Origin: Calidihabitans tengchongensis
Lineage (GTDB): Bacteria > Sysuimicrobiota > Sysuimicrobiia > Sysuimicrobiales > Kaftiobacteriaceae
Reading direction: 5' to 3'
Assembly (NCBI GenBank): GCA_031459615.1
Contig: JAVKIE010000013.1
Coordinates: 1-64,000 of the forward strand
DNA length: 64,000 nt
Both the position numbers and the translations under genes were made by a program. This document shows positions 16,595 to 24,894 of the stretch, one piece after another (within the stretch, counting starts at the first letter, position 1; every line of letters starts with the position of its first letter). The notes below the pieces were generated by a model. It was not told where the DNA came from. It did not search any database and saw only the letters and a list, made by a program, of their open reading frames with translations.

Positions 16595-17284
16595 ATGGGG
16601 GTGCCGGCGGTGGCCCGGGCGCGGGCCCGGGTGTACCAGGCACTGGCGCAGGCTCTTCAGCCTCCTGACGACAGTCGGCTGGCATCGCTGGCCGGCGCCC
16701 CAACCCTCCTGCGGCGGCGGGTCGCCGCGCTGGCAGGCCTGGCGCAGGGCGATCCCGCCTCCCGGCTGGTGCGCCTGCTGGAGGTCCTGGCCGACACGGA
16801 TCTCCTGACCCTCCAGACCGTGTACGTCCGGGTGTTCGGACTGGACGGATCAGGCGGCCGTCCTGCCTGTGAGTCGTACTACCGGTCGCGCTCTCCCGAA
16901 GACATCCCGCGGGTGCTGGCCGCCGTTGAGCGCGCCTACGCGGCTATGGGGGTGGCGGTGGATCCCGCGGGAGGGCTGCCCCCGGACCACCTGACCGTCG
17001 AACTGGAGTGTGCGGCCCTCCTGTGTGCCCACGAGGCGGCCGCGTGGCGGTCCCCCTCCGGGGCGGCGGAGGTGCTGGCCCGGGAGCAGCGGTTTCTCCG
17101 CGACCACCTGGGGGGGTGGCTTCCCGCCCTCGGCACTGACATTGCCCGGAGGGATCCGGTGGGAGTGTATGCCGGGATCGTTTCCTGCGCCGCCGACCTG
17201 GTGCGGCACGACCTGGCGTGGCTACAGGTGCTGGTGCGCGCCGGAGCCGGCGGCTCCAGGGGCGAGGAGGGTGGGGAATCATGA
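16595..17284 (+). CDS. TorD/DmsD-type molybdoenzyme chaperone
   Basis: A 229-residue all-helical protein. The pattern YVRVFGLDGSGGRPACESYYRS matches the conserved core of TorD-family chaperones (usual form E.tRLF....p..P.ESvy). These bind the Tat signal of the catalytic subunit and hold it until cofactor is inserted. A clear AGGGAGG-like site precedes the ATG. It overlaps the next gene by four bases. Family is clear in spite of low overall conservation. Confidence 0.85.
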   Translation: MGVPAVARARARVYQALAQALQPPDDSRLASLAGAPTLLRRRVAALAGLAQGDPASRLVRLLEVLADTDLLTLQTVYVRVFGLDGSGGRPACESYYRSRSPEDIPRVLAAVERAYAAMGVAVDPAGGLPPDHLTVELECAALLCAHEAAAWRSPSGAAEVLAREQRFLRDHLGGWLPALGTDIARRDPVGVYAGIVSCAADLVRHDLAWLQVLVRAGAGGSRGEEGGES

Positions 17285-18867
17285 GCGGGGCCCGCACGGG
17301 CGCTGCGACCGTGGCGGTCTTTCTGTGCGACCACCTGCAGACCCGCTGGGCCCTGCCCGTCGAGGAGATCCGCCGGTGGGCTGCCACGGCGGCGCCGCCT
17401 GTCACACTCCAGGTGGTCAGGGGGCTGTGTGAGGCGCCGCGGGGCTTGCAGGAACATCTGGCCCGGAGCGGCGCCTCTCGGGCGGTGGTGGGGCTGTGCC
17501 GGCGGCCCGCCTCCCGGGCGGACCTGCAGGCCGCGGTCCGACGGGCCGGGCTGGACCCCGCCGGGGTGGAGGTGGTGGACCTGGGTACCTACGCCGCACG
17601 GGCCCACCGCCCTCCGGATGCCGCCCGCAAGGCCGTGGTCCTGCTGGCCGGCGCGGCCGCGCGGGCCCGCGCATTCGCCGGGAGCCTCGCCCAGCAGCAC
17701 GTGCCCGTCCCTCCCCGCACCCTCAGTCGCAGGTCCCTGCTGACCCTGTCGGTGCTGGAGTACCGGTACGTGCCGGCGGTCCGGGAGGATCTGTGTCGGG
17801 CGGAGGAGGGCTGCACCCTGTGCGAGTGGGCCTGCCCGCACCGGGCGCTGCAGGTGCAGGACGGGTCGGTTGCCCTGGACGCACTTCGCTGCACCGGCTG
17901 CGGGATCTGCGTGACCGCGTGTCCCCACGATGCCGTGCACCTGCCGGGGTGGATGGCCCACGAGGTGCACGCGCTGGCCGACGCACTGGCAGATGCCTCC
18001 GCCTCGTCCAGGCCGGCGGTCCTTGTCCTGTGCGCCCACGCAGACTCCCCCCTGCACGACCTGGTGCACCGCCGGGGTGGGTATCCCGCGCCGTGGATCC
18101 CCCTGGAGGTCCCCTGCGTCGAGATGGTCTCCGGCGGATGGCTGTTGGCCCTGGTGAGCCGCGGCGTGGCGGTGGGGGTGCTGCCCTGTCCGGACAGGGC
18201 CGTCCCGGGCGAGCGCAGCCTGGTGCGGGGGAGGGTGGAGTTCTGCCGCGCGCTGCTGGAGCAGACGGGCCACCACCCGGAAGCGGTGCGTCTGCTGCCC
18301 CAAGATCCGGCCGCGCTGGCCGAGGCGCTGGAGGTCCGGCCGGAGGTCCGCCCGCCCCGGTCCTCTCCCCGGGAACCATTCAGGCACCTGGCGACCGGGC
18401 AGACGATCCTGCACCTGGTCGGCGGTGCGGCTCCCGACGTGACCCACCCCTTCTCTCCCCTGGGCGTGGTGGAGGTGAAGGACGGCTGCACGCTGTGCGG
18501 AGCGTGTGCCACCGCCTGTCCGACCGACGCCCTTGCAGTGCACGCCGCCGAGGACCAGCTGTCCCTGACCTTTGATCCGGACCGGTGCGTGGCGTGCGGT
18601 CACTGCGTACCGGTCTGCCCCGAGCCGGGCGTGCTGCGGCTGCGGCAGACCACCAGCCCCGCAGCCCTGGCCGCCGGAAAGGTGCCGGTGGCCACCGACC
18701 GCGCTCCCCGGTGCGCACGCTGCCACCGGCCGATCGCACCGGCGGGCATGCTGCGCCGGATCGCCGCAGCCCTGGCGTCGCATCCGGAGACCGTGCAGGT
18801 GATCTCGCGGTACTGCGCGGACTGCCGCGGGCTGCCCGGAGCCGTCGATGGCCCTGTGGAGGCGTGA
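17281..18867 (+). CDS. Multi-cluster ferredoxin with an MvhD/HdrA-like domain
   Basis: A 528-residue cytoplasmic protein. After an N-terminal region of about 165 residues there are cysteines for two [4Fe-4S] clusters (C178, C181, C185; C204, C207, C210, C214; C172 may complete the first). A domain resembling the MvhD/FrhD FeS family follows (about 240-310, PAVLVLCAHAD), then two more cluster motifs (CTLCGACATACP and CVACGHCVPVCP) and a Cys-rich tail with CARCH and CADC. It may link the molybdoenzyme to soluble electron carriers. It overlaps the TorD gene start-to-stop. I do not know a characterised member with this exact layout. Confidence 0.75.
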   Translation: MSGARTGAATVAVFLCDHLQTRWALPVEEIRRWAATAAPPVTLQVVRGLCEAPRGLQEHLARSGASRAVVGLCRRPASRADLQAAVRRAGLDPAGVEVVDLGTYAARAHRPPDAARKAVVLLAGAAARARAFAGSLAQQHVPVPPRTLSRRSLLTLSVLEYRYVPAVREDLCRAEEGCTLCEWACPHRALQVQDGSVALDALRCTGCGICVTACPHDAVHLPGWMAHEVHALADALADASASSRPAVLVLCAHADSPLHDLVHRRGGYPAPWIPLEVPCVEMVSGGWLLALVSRGVAVGVLPCPDRAVPGERSLVRGRVEFCRALLEQTGHHPEAVRLLPQDPAALAEALEVRPEVRPPRSSPREPFRHLATGQTILHLVGGAAPDVTHPFSPLGVVEVKDGCTLCGACATACPTDALAVHAAEDQLSLTFDPDRCVACGHCVPVCPEPGVLRLRQTTSPAALAAGKVPVATDRAPRCARCHRPIAPAGMLRRIAAALASHPETVQVISRYCADCRGLPGAVDGPVEA

Positions 18868-19516
18868 GCCGCCGACCGTTGGTGCGGGCAGAGATCCCCT
18901 GGTGGGGGTGGTTCTGGCCGGGGGGCGATCGGTCCGCATGGGGGCCGACAAGCGTGTCATGCGGATAGGCGGGCTGACGCTGCTGGAGCGGGCCCTGGGA
19001 GTGCTGCGGCCGCTGGTGGACGATCTGATGGTGGTCACCCGAAACGAGACCGCGCAAACGACCTCCGCCCGGGTGGTGGCCGACGAGGTTAAGGAACGCG
19101 GCCCCCTGGCCGGTCTGTATACGGGTCTGCGGGCCGCCGGCCGAGGGCGGGTGCTGGTGATCCCGGTGGACATGCCGCTGCTGACCCCGGAAGTCCTGGC
19201 GCTGCTGGTTGCCGCGAGCCCCGGATGGCTGGTGACGGTCCCGCGCTGGCGCGGCCGCGTGGAGCCCCTGGTGGGCGTGTATGACGTCCGATGCGCGGGG
19301 GCCATGGAGCGCGCGCTGCGCCTGCCCGGGGGATCGGTGCAGGACTTCGTCAGGTCCATGGGCCCGGCGGTGCGCTTCGTGGAGGAGACCGAGGTGCGGG
19401 AGACCGGTGACCCGGAGGTCCTGTTCTTCAACGTCAACACCCCGGAGGACGCGCTGCGGGCCGAGCGCCTGCTGGCTTCGGCCCGGCGCGCTCCGGCGGG
19501 AGGGGAGGCGCCGTGA
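18848..19516 (+). CDS. mobA: Molybdenum cofactor guanylyltransferase MobA
   Basis: A 222-residue nucleotidyltransferase with the GTP-binding loop LAGGRSVRMGADK (24-36) and the conserved VDMPLLTPE segment. MobA joins GMP to molybdopterin to give the guanine dinucleotide form used by DMSO reductase-family enzymes, which matches the catalytic subunit encoded upstream. The ATG lies 20 bases inside the end of the ferredoxin gene. The next gene starts four bases before its stop. Confidence 0.92.
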   Translation: MALWRREPPTVGAGRDPLVGVVLAGGRSVRMGADKRVMRIGGLTLLERALGVLRPLVDDLMVVTRNETAQTTSARVVADEVKERGPLAGLYTGLRAAGRGRVLVIPVDMPLLTPEVLALLVAASPGWLVTVPRWRGRVEPLVGVYDVRCAGAMERALRLPGGSVQDFVRSMGPAVRFVEETEVRETGDPEVLFFNVNTPEDALRAERLLASARRAPAGGEAP

Positions 19517-21255
19517 TCCTGCCCCCCCAGGCGGCGTCCGTGGAGGAGGCCTGGTCGGCGATCTGCCGGCGCGTCAGCCGGCTGCCGGCCGAGGAGGTGG
19601 ACCTGCTTGATGCGGCCGGGCGGGTGCTGGCCGAGGACATCACAGCGCCGACGGACCTGTGGCCGTTTCCCCGGGCTGCCATGGACGGCGTCGCCGTCCG
19701 GGCGGCCGACGTGGCCGCGGCCTCACCTGAGCGGCCCGTCACGCTGCCGGTGATCGGCTCCATCTTTGCCGGGCAGATCCCGGGACCCCTCCTTCCGGGG
19801 GGTGCGGTGCGCATTGCCACCGGCGCCGTCCTGCCTCCGCAGGCCGATGCGGTGATCCCCCTGGAGCAGGTAACGCTCACCGATCAGGAAGTGATCGTCA
19901 CCGCGCCCGCCGCAACAGGAGCGCACGTCTTCCCAGCCGGAGAAGATGCCCGCCGGGGGGAGGTCGTCGTGCGGGCCGGGACGGTGCTGCGGGCGGGCCA
20001 GGTGGGCCTGCTGGCTGCTCTGGGCATCGCGCGCGTTCCGGTGGTCCGGCGGGCCCGGGTGGCCGTCCTGGCGGTCGGCGACGAGCTTGTCGAGCCCGGC
20101 CGGTCGCCGGATGCCGGCCAGGTGCGGGACAGCAACACGTTCGCCCTGGCGGCAGCCGTGGCCGAAGCCGGTGCGCTCCCTCGACGGGTGGGCGTGATCC
20201 CCGACGACCCCCTGCGGGTGGCCGCAGTCCTGAAGGCTGTTGCTGCGGCCGACGCCGTCATCGTGTGCGGGGGGATGTCGGTGGGCGAGCGGGACGTCGT
20301 CAAGGAGGCGATGCGCCTCGCCGGGGTGGAGGTGGTGTTCTGGCGGGTGCCCATGAAGCCGGGTGCTCCCGCTGCCTTCGGGATGTCCGGCGCCACACCC
20401 GTGTTCGGCCTGCCGGGTACCCCGGGAGCCGCCATGGTGGCGTTCGAGGAACTGGTGCGGCCGGCCCTGCGCCGGATGATGGGCTGCCGGGACGTCCACC
20501 GGCCGGTCCTGGTCGGGCGGCTGGCGCAACCGGTGCGGGGGCGTCCGGGCCGCCGGCGCTTCCTGTGGGCGCGGGCAGAGGAGCGAGGCGGGCGCCTGGT
20601 GGTGTACCCGCTGCGGGGACAGGGCACGGCGGCCCTGCGCTCGGTCAGCGACGCCAACGCCCTCCTGTTGGTGGACGAGGGCTGCGCCGGCCTGGAGCGG
20701 GGCGAACGGGTTCGCCTCCAGCTGCTGGGCGCGCCCACGACTGGCTCCGACGCTCCGGCACCGTCCGTGGTTGCTGTGGTGGGCGCGAAGGGGGCGGGCA
20801 AGACGGCCCTGATCGAGCGGCTGGCGGTCGAGCTGCGCCGCCGCGGCCTGCGTGTGGCGGCTGTCAAGCACGACGCCCACGGCTTTCAGATCGACCGGCC
20901 CGGCACCGACACCTGGCGGTTCTGGCAGGCCGGGGTCGAGGTGGCCGCCATCGCCGGTCCGGGCAAGGCGGCGGTAGTGATTCGGTCTGGCGGCGAGCCC
21001 GCCCTGGAGGCGCTGCTGGACCTGGTGGCCGACGCCGACGTGGTGCTGGTGGAAGGCTACAGCCAGTCTGCCCTCCCCAAGATCGAGGTCCGCCGGGCGG
21101 GTGTGGCCTCTGACCGTCCGCCCCCGGCCGGGCCGGTGGTGGCCCGCGTGGGCGACGAGCGGGCCGAGGGAACGCTGACCCTTGATGATGTGGCCGCCCT
21201 GGCCGATCACCTCCTGTCGTCCGTGATCCACCTGCGCGGCCCGTCCGCCCCGTAG
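19513..21255 (+). CDS. moeA: MoeA-MobB fusion for molybdenum cofactor biosynthesis
   Basis: A 580-residue protein. Residues 1 to about 405 are MoeA (molybdenum insertion into adenylylated molybdopterin), with PRAAMDGVAVR, GDELVEPG and LPGTPGAAMVAFEE motifs. From about 415 comes MobB, a P-loop GTPase-like protein (VVGAKGAGKTALIERL, KHDAHGF, VLVEGYSQS). Start overlaps the mobA stop. The fusion, with mobA next door, places guanine dinucleotide cofactor production in the same transcript as the enzyme. Confidence 0.93.
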   Translation: MILPPQAASVEEAWSAICRRVSRLPAEEVDLLDAAGRVLAEDITAPTDLWPFPRAAMDGVAVRAADVAAASPERPVTLPVIGSIFAGQIPGPLLPGGAVRIATGAVLPPQADAVIPLEQVTLTDQEVIVTAPAATGAHVFPAGEDARRGEVVVRAGTVLRAGQVGLLAALGIARVPVVRRARVAVLAVGDELVEPGRSPDAGQVRDSNTFALAAAVAEAGALPRRVGVIPDDPLRVAAVLKAVAAADAVIVCGGMSVGERDVVKEAMRLAGVEVVFWRVPMKPGAPAAFGMSGATPVFGLPGTPGAAMVAFEELVRPALRRMMGCRDVHRPVLVGRLAQPVRGRPGRRRFLWARAEERGGRLVVYPLRGQGTAALRSVSDANALLLVDEGCAGLERGERVRLQLLGAPTTGSDAPAPSVVAVVGAKGAGKTALIERLAVELRRRGLRVAAVKHDAHGFQIDRPGTDTWRFWQAGVEVAAIAGPGKAAVVIRSGGEPALEALLDLVADADVVLVEGYSQSALPKIEVRRAGVASDRPPPAGPVVARVGDERAEGTLTLDDVAALADHLLSSVIHLRGPSAP

Positions 21256-21307
21256 GCTCTCGATCCCATGGTCCCTGCCCATCGGCAGAGATAGGCGGAA
21301 AGGGGTG

Positions 21308-21346
21308 TTCACACATTCTTCATGCACGCTTCACGGCCGTTTCGCG
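21308..21346 (+). promoter_or_regulatory. Four 11-bp-phased TTC repeats, probable OmpR-family operator
   Basis: TTCACA (21308), TTCATG (21319), TTCACG (21330) and TTCGCG (21341) start exactly 11 bases apart on one DNA face. Direct repeats with 10-11 bp spacing are the usual binding pattern of OmpR/PhoB-type regulators. They lie 64 bases before the first gene of an operon that encodes such a regulator at 22510-23250, so autoregulation is likely. Confidence 0.7.
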
Positions 21347-21409
21347 GCGGGAGGCTAGCGTAAGGTCCGGAGGGCGGCGCGCCCAAGCACGCGGAGAAGG
21401 AGGAGGGTG

Positions 21410-22102
21410 ATGAACATGTCTGGGAGACACCTGTACATTGCTGCCGGCGTGGTCTTGCTGGCCGCCGGGCTGGCCCTGCCGGCCCTCAGCCAGCCCCGGT
21501 GGGGCGGGGGATGGGGATGCTGGGGAGCCGGAACTCCGGCCGCAACCGGGCCCGTGGACCTGGATGGGGCGGCGGAGCGGGTCCGCCAGGTGCTGGCAGC
21601 CTGGGGGTATCCCGACCTGGCGGTCAGGGAGGTCATGGAGTTCAGCAACCACTTCTACGTGCAGGTGGTGGAGCGCAGCACGGGGCGGGGCGCCATGGAG
21701 CTGATCGTGGAGCGCAACGGCGTCGTGCGTCCCGAGCCCGGTCCCAACATGATGTGGAACCTCAAGTACGGCCACATGGGCGGAGCCGGCTGGGGCATGA
21801 TGGGCGGCTGGGGTATGATGGGTCCGGGATGGCGCGGCGGGTGGGGCGCTCCGGGTGGAGTGCCGCCGCAGGCCGGGGAGCCTCTGACCATGGAACGGGC
21901 CCGGGAGATCGCCGCCCGGTTCCTGCAGGCCGCCTACCCGGGGCTGACTCCCGACGAGCACGGAGCGGCGTTTTACGGGTACTTCACCTTCGACGTGGAG
22001 CGCGCCGGCCGGACCGTCGGCATGCTCAGCGTCAACGCCTTCACCGGCCAGGTCTGGTATCACACCTGGCACGGGACGTTCGTCCGGGAGAAGGAGTTCT
22101 GA
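21410..22102 (+). CDS. Secreted Met/Gly/Trp-rich protein with two PepSY-like repeats
   Basis: The 230-residue product has a signal peptide (about 1-24) and two similar segments, one around residues 45-105 (VRQVLAAWGYPDLAVREVME) and one around 165-225 (REIAARFLQAAYPGLTPDE) that resemble PepSY-type units. Between them is a low-complexity Met/Gly/Trp stretch (GWGMMGGWGMMGPGWRGG) suited to soft-metal binding. AGGAGGAGGG precedes the ATG. It opens an operon with a Met-rich membrane protein and a two-component system, suggesting copper or silver handling outside the cell membrane. Confidence 0.7.
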   Translation: MNMSGRHLYIAAGVVLLAAGLALPALSQPRWGGGWGCWGAGTPAATGPVDLDGAAERVRQVLAAWGYPDLAVREVMEFSNHFYVQVVERSTGRGAMELIVERNGVVRPEPGPNMMWNLKYGHMGGAGWGMMGGWGMMGPGWRGGWGAPGGVPPQAGEPLTMERAREIAARFLQAAYPGLTPDEHGAAFYGYFTFDVERAGRTVGMLSVNAFTGQVWYHTWHGTFVREKEF

Positions 22103-22117
22103 GGAGGGACATGGGCG

Positions 22118-22441
22118 ATGAGCGGACGGGATCTGGCGCTGGTCGTGCTGGCCGTCCTGGGCGGCCTGGCCCTGCTCTCCGTGGTGGGGATGGGGATGTG
22201 GGGAGGCTGCTGCGGGTGGATGGGTCCGGGCATGATGGGCCGCTGGGGATGGGGCCCCTGGGGAGGGGGGTGGGGACTGATGGGTATGCTGCTGGTGCTG
22301 GCCGGCATTGTGCTGGTGGTCCTGGCGCTGACGCGCCGGGAGAGCCGGTCCGACGAGGCGCTGGAAATCCTGCGGCGCCGTCTGGCCAGTGGGGAGATCA
22401 CCCGCGAGCAGTACGAGGAACTGCGCAAGACGCTGCAGTAG
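22118..22441 (+). CDS. Met/Gly-rich membrane protein with SHOCT domain
   Basis: A 107-residue protein with two membrane helices (about 5-25 and 54-70) joined by a Met/Trp/Gly/Cys segment (GMWGGCCGWMGPGMMGRWGW), and a C-terminal SHOCT motif ALEILRRRLASGEITREQYEEL. SHOCT tails are common oligomerisation modules. The Met and Cys-rich loop facing outward would bind soft metals. It lies 15 bases after the Met-rich secreted protein. Confidence 0.75.
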   Translation: MSGRDLALVVLAVLGGLALLSVVGMGMWGGCCGWMGPGMMGRWGWGPWGGGWGLMGMLLVLAGIVLVVLALTRRESRSDEALEILRRRLASGEITREQYEELRKTLQ

Positions 22442-22448
22442 GCCCTCC

Positions 22449-22491
22449 GGCCTCCGGGAGACCGGCGTGACGGCCGCGTCTCCCGGAGGCC
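22449..22491 (+). terminator. Perfect 14-bp hairpin between operon genes
   Basis: GGCCTCCGGGAGAC (22449-22462) and GTCTCCCGGAGGCC (22478-22491) are exact complements separated by 15 bases, starting eight bases after the SHOCT gene stop. There is no T-run, so it may act as a partial terminator or protect the 3' end of the upstream message, giving more structural protein than regulator. Confidence 0.6.
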
Positions 22492-22509
22492 GCAGGAGCG
22501 TGGTGGACC

Positions 22510-23250
22510 ATGGGCCGGCGGGTGGTGCTTGTGGTGGAAGATGAGCCCGAGATCGCCGATGCCCTCCGCCAGTACCTGGAAAAGGACGGGTACACGGTGG
22601 CGGTGGCCGGCGACGGGCATCGGGCGCTGGCCGAGTATGCCCGCCTGCGCCCCGACCTGGTGCTGCTGGACCTGATGCTGCCGGGTCTGGACGGGTGGGA
22701 GATCACCCGCCGCATCCGCCAGCAGGGCACCACCCCCATCATCATGCTCACCGCCCGCAGCGCCGAGGTGGACAAGCTCGTGGGCCTGGAGCTGGGCGCC
22801 GACGACTACATCACCAAGCCCTTCTCTCCCCGGGAGGTGGTGGCCCGGGTACGGGCGGTCCTGCGCCGCGCCCGGGGCGGTGAGCCGGCGGCAGAGCCGG
22901 TGCGGGTCCACGACCTGGAGATCGACCCGACCCGCATGGAGGTGCGCCGGAGCGGGATTCCGGTGACGCTTACGCCCACCGAGTTCCGGCTCCTGCACGT
23001 GCTGGCGAGCCACCCCGGACGGGTGTTCACCCGCATGCAGCTCATCGACCAGGTGCAGGGCTACGCCTTCGAAGGCTACGAGCGCACTGTGGACGCCCAC
23101 ATCAAGAACCTGAGACGCAAGCTGGAGCCCGACCCGCGCCGGCCCCGCTACATCCTGACGGTGCACGGGGTGGGGTACCGGTTCGCCGACGAGGTAGCCT
23201 CCGCAGCCGCCAGGCCTCCCGAGCGCGGCCGGGAGGAGTCCGATGCGTAG
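22510..23250 (+). CDS. OmpR-family response regulator
   Basis: A 246-residue regulator with a receiver domain (phosphoacceptor D54 in VLLDLMLPGLDG, acidic pair at 11-12 and Lys in ADDYITKPFSP) and a winged-helix DNA-binding domain ending RYILTVHGVGYRFADE. It should be phosphorylated by the kinase encoded next, whose start overlaps its end by eight bases. The phased repeats at 21308-21346 are the likely binding site. Confidence 0.95.
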   Translation: MGRRVVLVVEDEPEIADALRQYLEKDGYTVAVAGDGHRALAEYARLRPDLVLLDLMLPGLDGWEITRRIRQQGTTPIIMLTARSAEVDKLVGLELGADDYITKPFSPREVVARVRAVLRRARGGEPAAEPVRVHDLEIDPTRMEVRRSGIPVTLTPTEFRLLHVLASHPGRVFTRMQLIDQVQGYAFEGYERTVDAHIKNLRRKLEPDPRRPRYILTVHGVGYRFADEVASAAARPPERGREESDA

Positions 23251-24400
23251 TCTCCGGGGGCGGCTCATCCTGGTCCTGGTCCTGGTGGCCTGGCTGTCGG
23301 TGGCGGTGGTGGGGGTGGTGACCGCCCGCCTGACGGCCCAGCGGTTCGCCCTCTACCTGCGGCACAGCCCGATGATGCGCACGATGCCCGGCATGGAGGC
23401 GATGATGCGGGCCATGATGGGCGCGCCCGAGCAGGAGTTTCTCCGGGGGGTGCGCCGGGCCATCTGGACCGCTGCCATCCTGGGGCTGGTGGTGGCGGTG
23501 GCCGTGGGCACCCTGACCGCGCGCCAGCTGACCCGGCCCCTGGGGCGCCTGGCCGAAGCCGCCCGGCGGGTGGCGCGGGGGGACCTGACGGCCCACGTGG
23601 AGGTGGAGTCCGACGACGAGCTGGGCGAGGTGGCGCGGACCTTCAACGCCATGGTGGCCGAGATCCACCGCAGCGAGGAGGACCGCCGCCGGCTGCTGGC
23701 CGACATCGCCCACGAGCTGGGAACGCCCCTGGCCGCGCTTCAGGCCAACGTGGAAGGCATGCTGGACGGCGTGGTGCAGCCCACGCCCGCCAAGCTGGCC
23801 GCCCTGCACACCCAGATCCAGCTGCTGGCCCGCCTGGTCCGGGACCTGCGGGATCTCACCCTGGCCCAGCAGGGACGGCTGCCGCTGGACCGGCAGTTGG
23901 TGGATCTCGCCGAGGTGATCCGACAGGTGGTGGACGTGACCCGGCCCGCGGCCGAGGAAAAAGGCGTCGTTCTGACGTCCGCCGCCGACGGACCCCTGAC
24001 GGTGCCCGCCGACCGTGAGCGCATCTCCCAGGTGCTGCACAACCTGCTGGCCAACGCCGTCCGCTACACCGAGGCGGGCGGGCGCATCGCGGTGGCGGCC
24101 CGCCGCCAGGGCTCCGAGGTGTGGGTCGAGGTCGCCGACACCGGCGTGGGCATCCCGGCCTCCGAGTTGCCCTACGTCTTCGACCGCTTCCACCGGGTGG
24201 ATCGCTCGCGCTCGCGCAGCAGCGGGGGGGCGGGGCTGGGACTGGCCATCGTCAAGCACCTGGTGGAGGCCCACGGCGGGCGGGTGTGGGTCCGCAGCCA
24301 GGTGGGTCGCGGCAGCACGTTCGGGTTTGCGCTGCCCGCCGCCGAGGCCCCGACCGCTCCCGCGTCGCCGACGGGGGCCGAGGGGAGGGAGGAGAGATGA
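23243..24400 (+). CDS. Sensor histidine kinase with Met-rich periplasmic loop
   Basis: A 385-residue membrane kinase: helix 1 (about 7-28), a short outer loop (29-72), helix 2 (about 73-92), HAMP (about 93-145), phosphoacceptor H157 in DIAHELGTPL, and an ATPase domain with NLLANAVRYT and GAGLGLAIVKHLVEAHGG. The sensor loop has eight methionines within 16 residues (44-59, MMRTMPGMEAMMRAMM), which points to copper or silver sensing. Paired with the preceding regulator. Confidence 0.93.
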   Translation: MRSLRGRLILVLVLVAWLSVAVVGVVTARLTAQRFALYLRHSPMMRTMPGMEAMMRAMMGAPEQEFLRGVRRAIWTAAILGLVVAVAVGTLTARQLTRPLGRLAEAARRVARGDLTAHVEVESDDELGEVARTFNAMVAEIHRSEEDRRRLLADIAHELGTPLAALQANVEGMLDGVVQPTPAKLAALHTQIQLLARLVRDLRDLTLAQQGRLPLDRQLVDLAEVIRQVVDVTRPAAEEKGVVLTSAADGPLTVPADRERISQVLHNLLANAVRYTEAGGRIAVAARRQGSEVWVEVADTGVGIPASELPYVFDRFHRVDRSRSRSSGGAGLGLAIVKHLVEAHGGRVWVRSQVGRGSTFGFALPAAEAPTAPASPTGAEGREER

Positions 24401-24894
24401 ACCGCCGATCTGTCGTGCGCCTGTGCGGGAGCGCCGCGGTGGCCGCGGCGGTTGTGCTGGCCGGCCTGCCGGCGTGGGGGGCGGGACCGGCCGGACCGGA
24501 CCGGTCACACATGGTGGAACGGCGGGTGGGCGATGGCCACGCGCTGCGGGATGCGGGGTGGGGGGGAGTGCAGATCCAGGTCGTCCACCTGAGCCCGGAC
24601 GCCGTCCCGTCCGCCGCCCGGACTCTTCTCGGTCGCTATCCCCTGGACCGTTACACGATCTTCCTGGTGTCCCTGGACACCCACGCCGGGGATCTGAGCG
24701 GCTACGACATGGCCGCCCTCTCCGAGCTCGTCGCCGCCGGGAAGACGTACGCGCCGGTGCGGTGGGAGGGGATTGCCGAGAGCAGTCACCACCGCCTGGG
24801 CGCGTTGATCTTTCCTCGGGTGGACCTTCCGGCCGACCTGGTGATCCGGGCCGTCGGCGGCGTAGCGGCTCGGACCTTCCGGTGGCTGCCGTGA
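24397..24894 (+). CDS. Secreted protein of unknown function in the metal-response operon
   Basis: The 165-residue product has a signal peptide (about 1-28). The mature part contains several His residues (RSHMVERRVGDGHALRD, VVHLSPDAV, ESSHHRLGALIF), no Cys after the signal, and no recognised fold. The start overlaps the kinase stop. Membership in this operon suggests a metal-related or envelope role; nothing in the sequence fixes it. Confidence 0.6.
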   Translation: MNRRSVVRLCGSAAVAAAVVLAGLPAWGAGPAGPDRSHMVERRVGDGHALRDAGWGGVQIQVVHLSPDAVPSAARTLLGRYPLDRYTIFLVSLDTHAGDLSGYDMAALSELVAAGKTYAPVRWEGIAESSHHRLGALIFPRVDLPADLVIRAVGGVAARTFRWLP

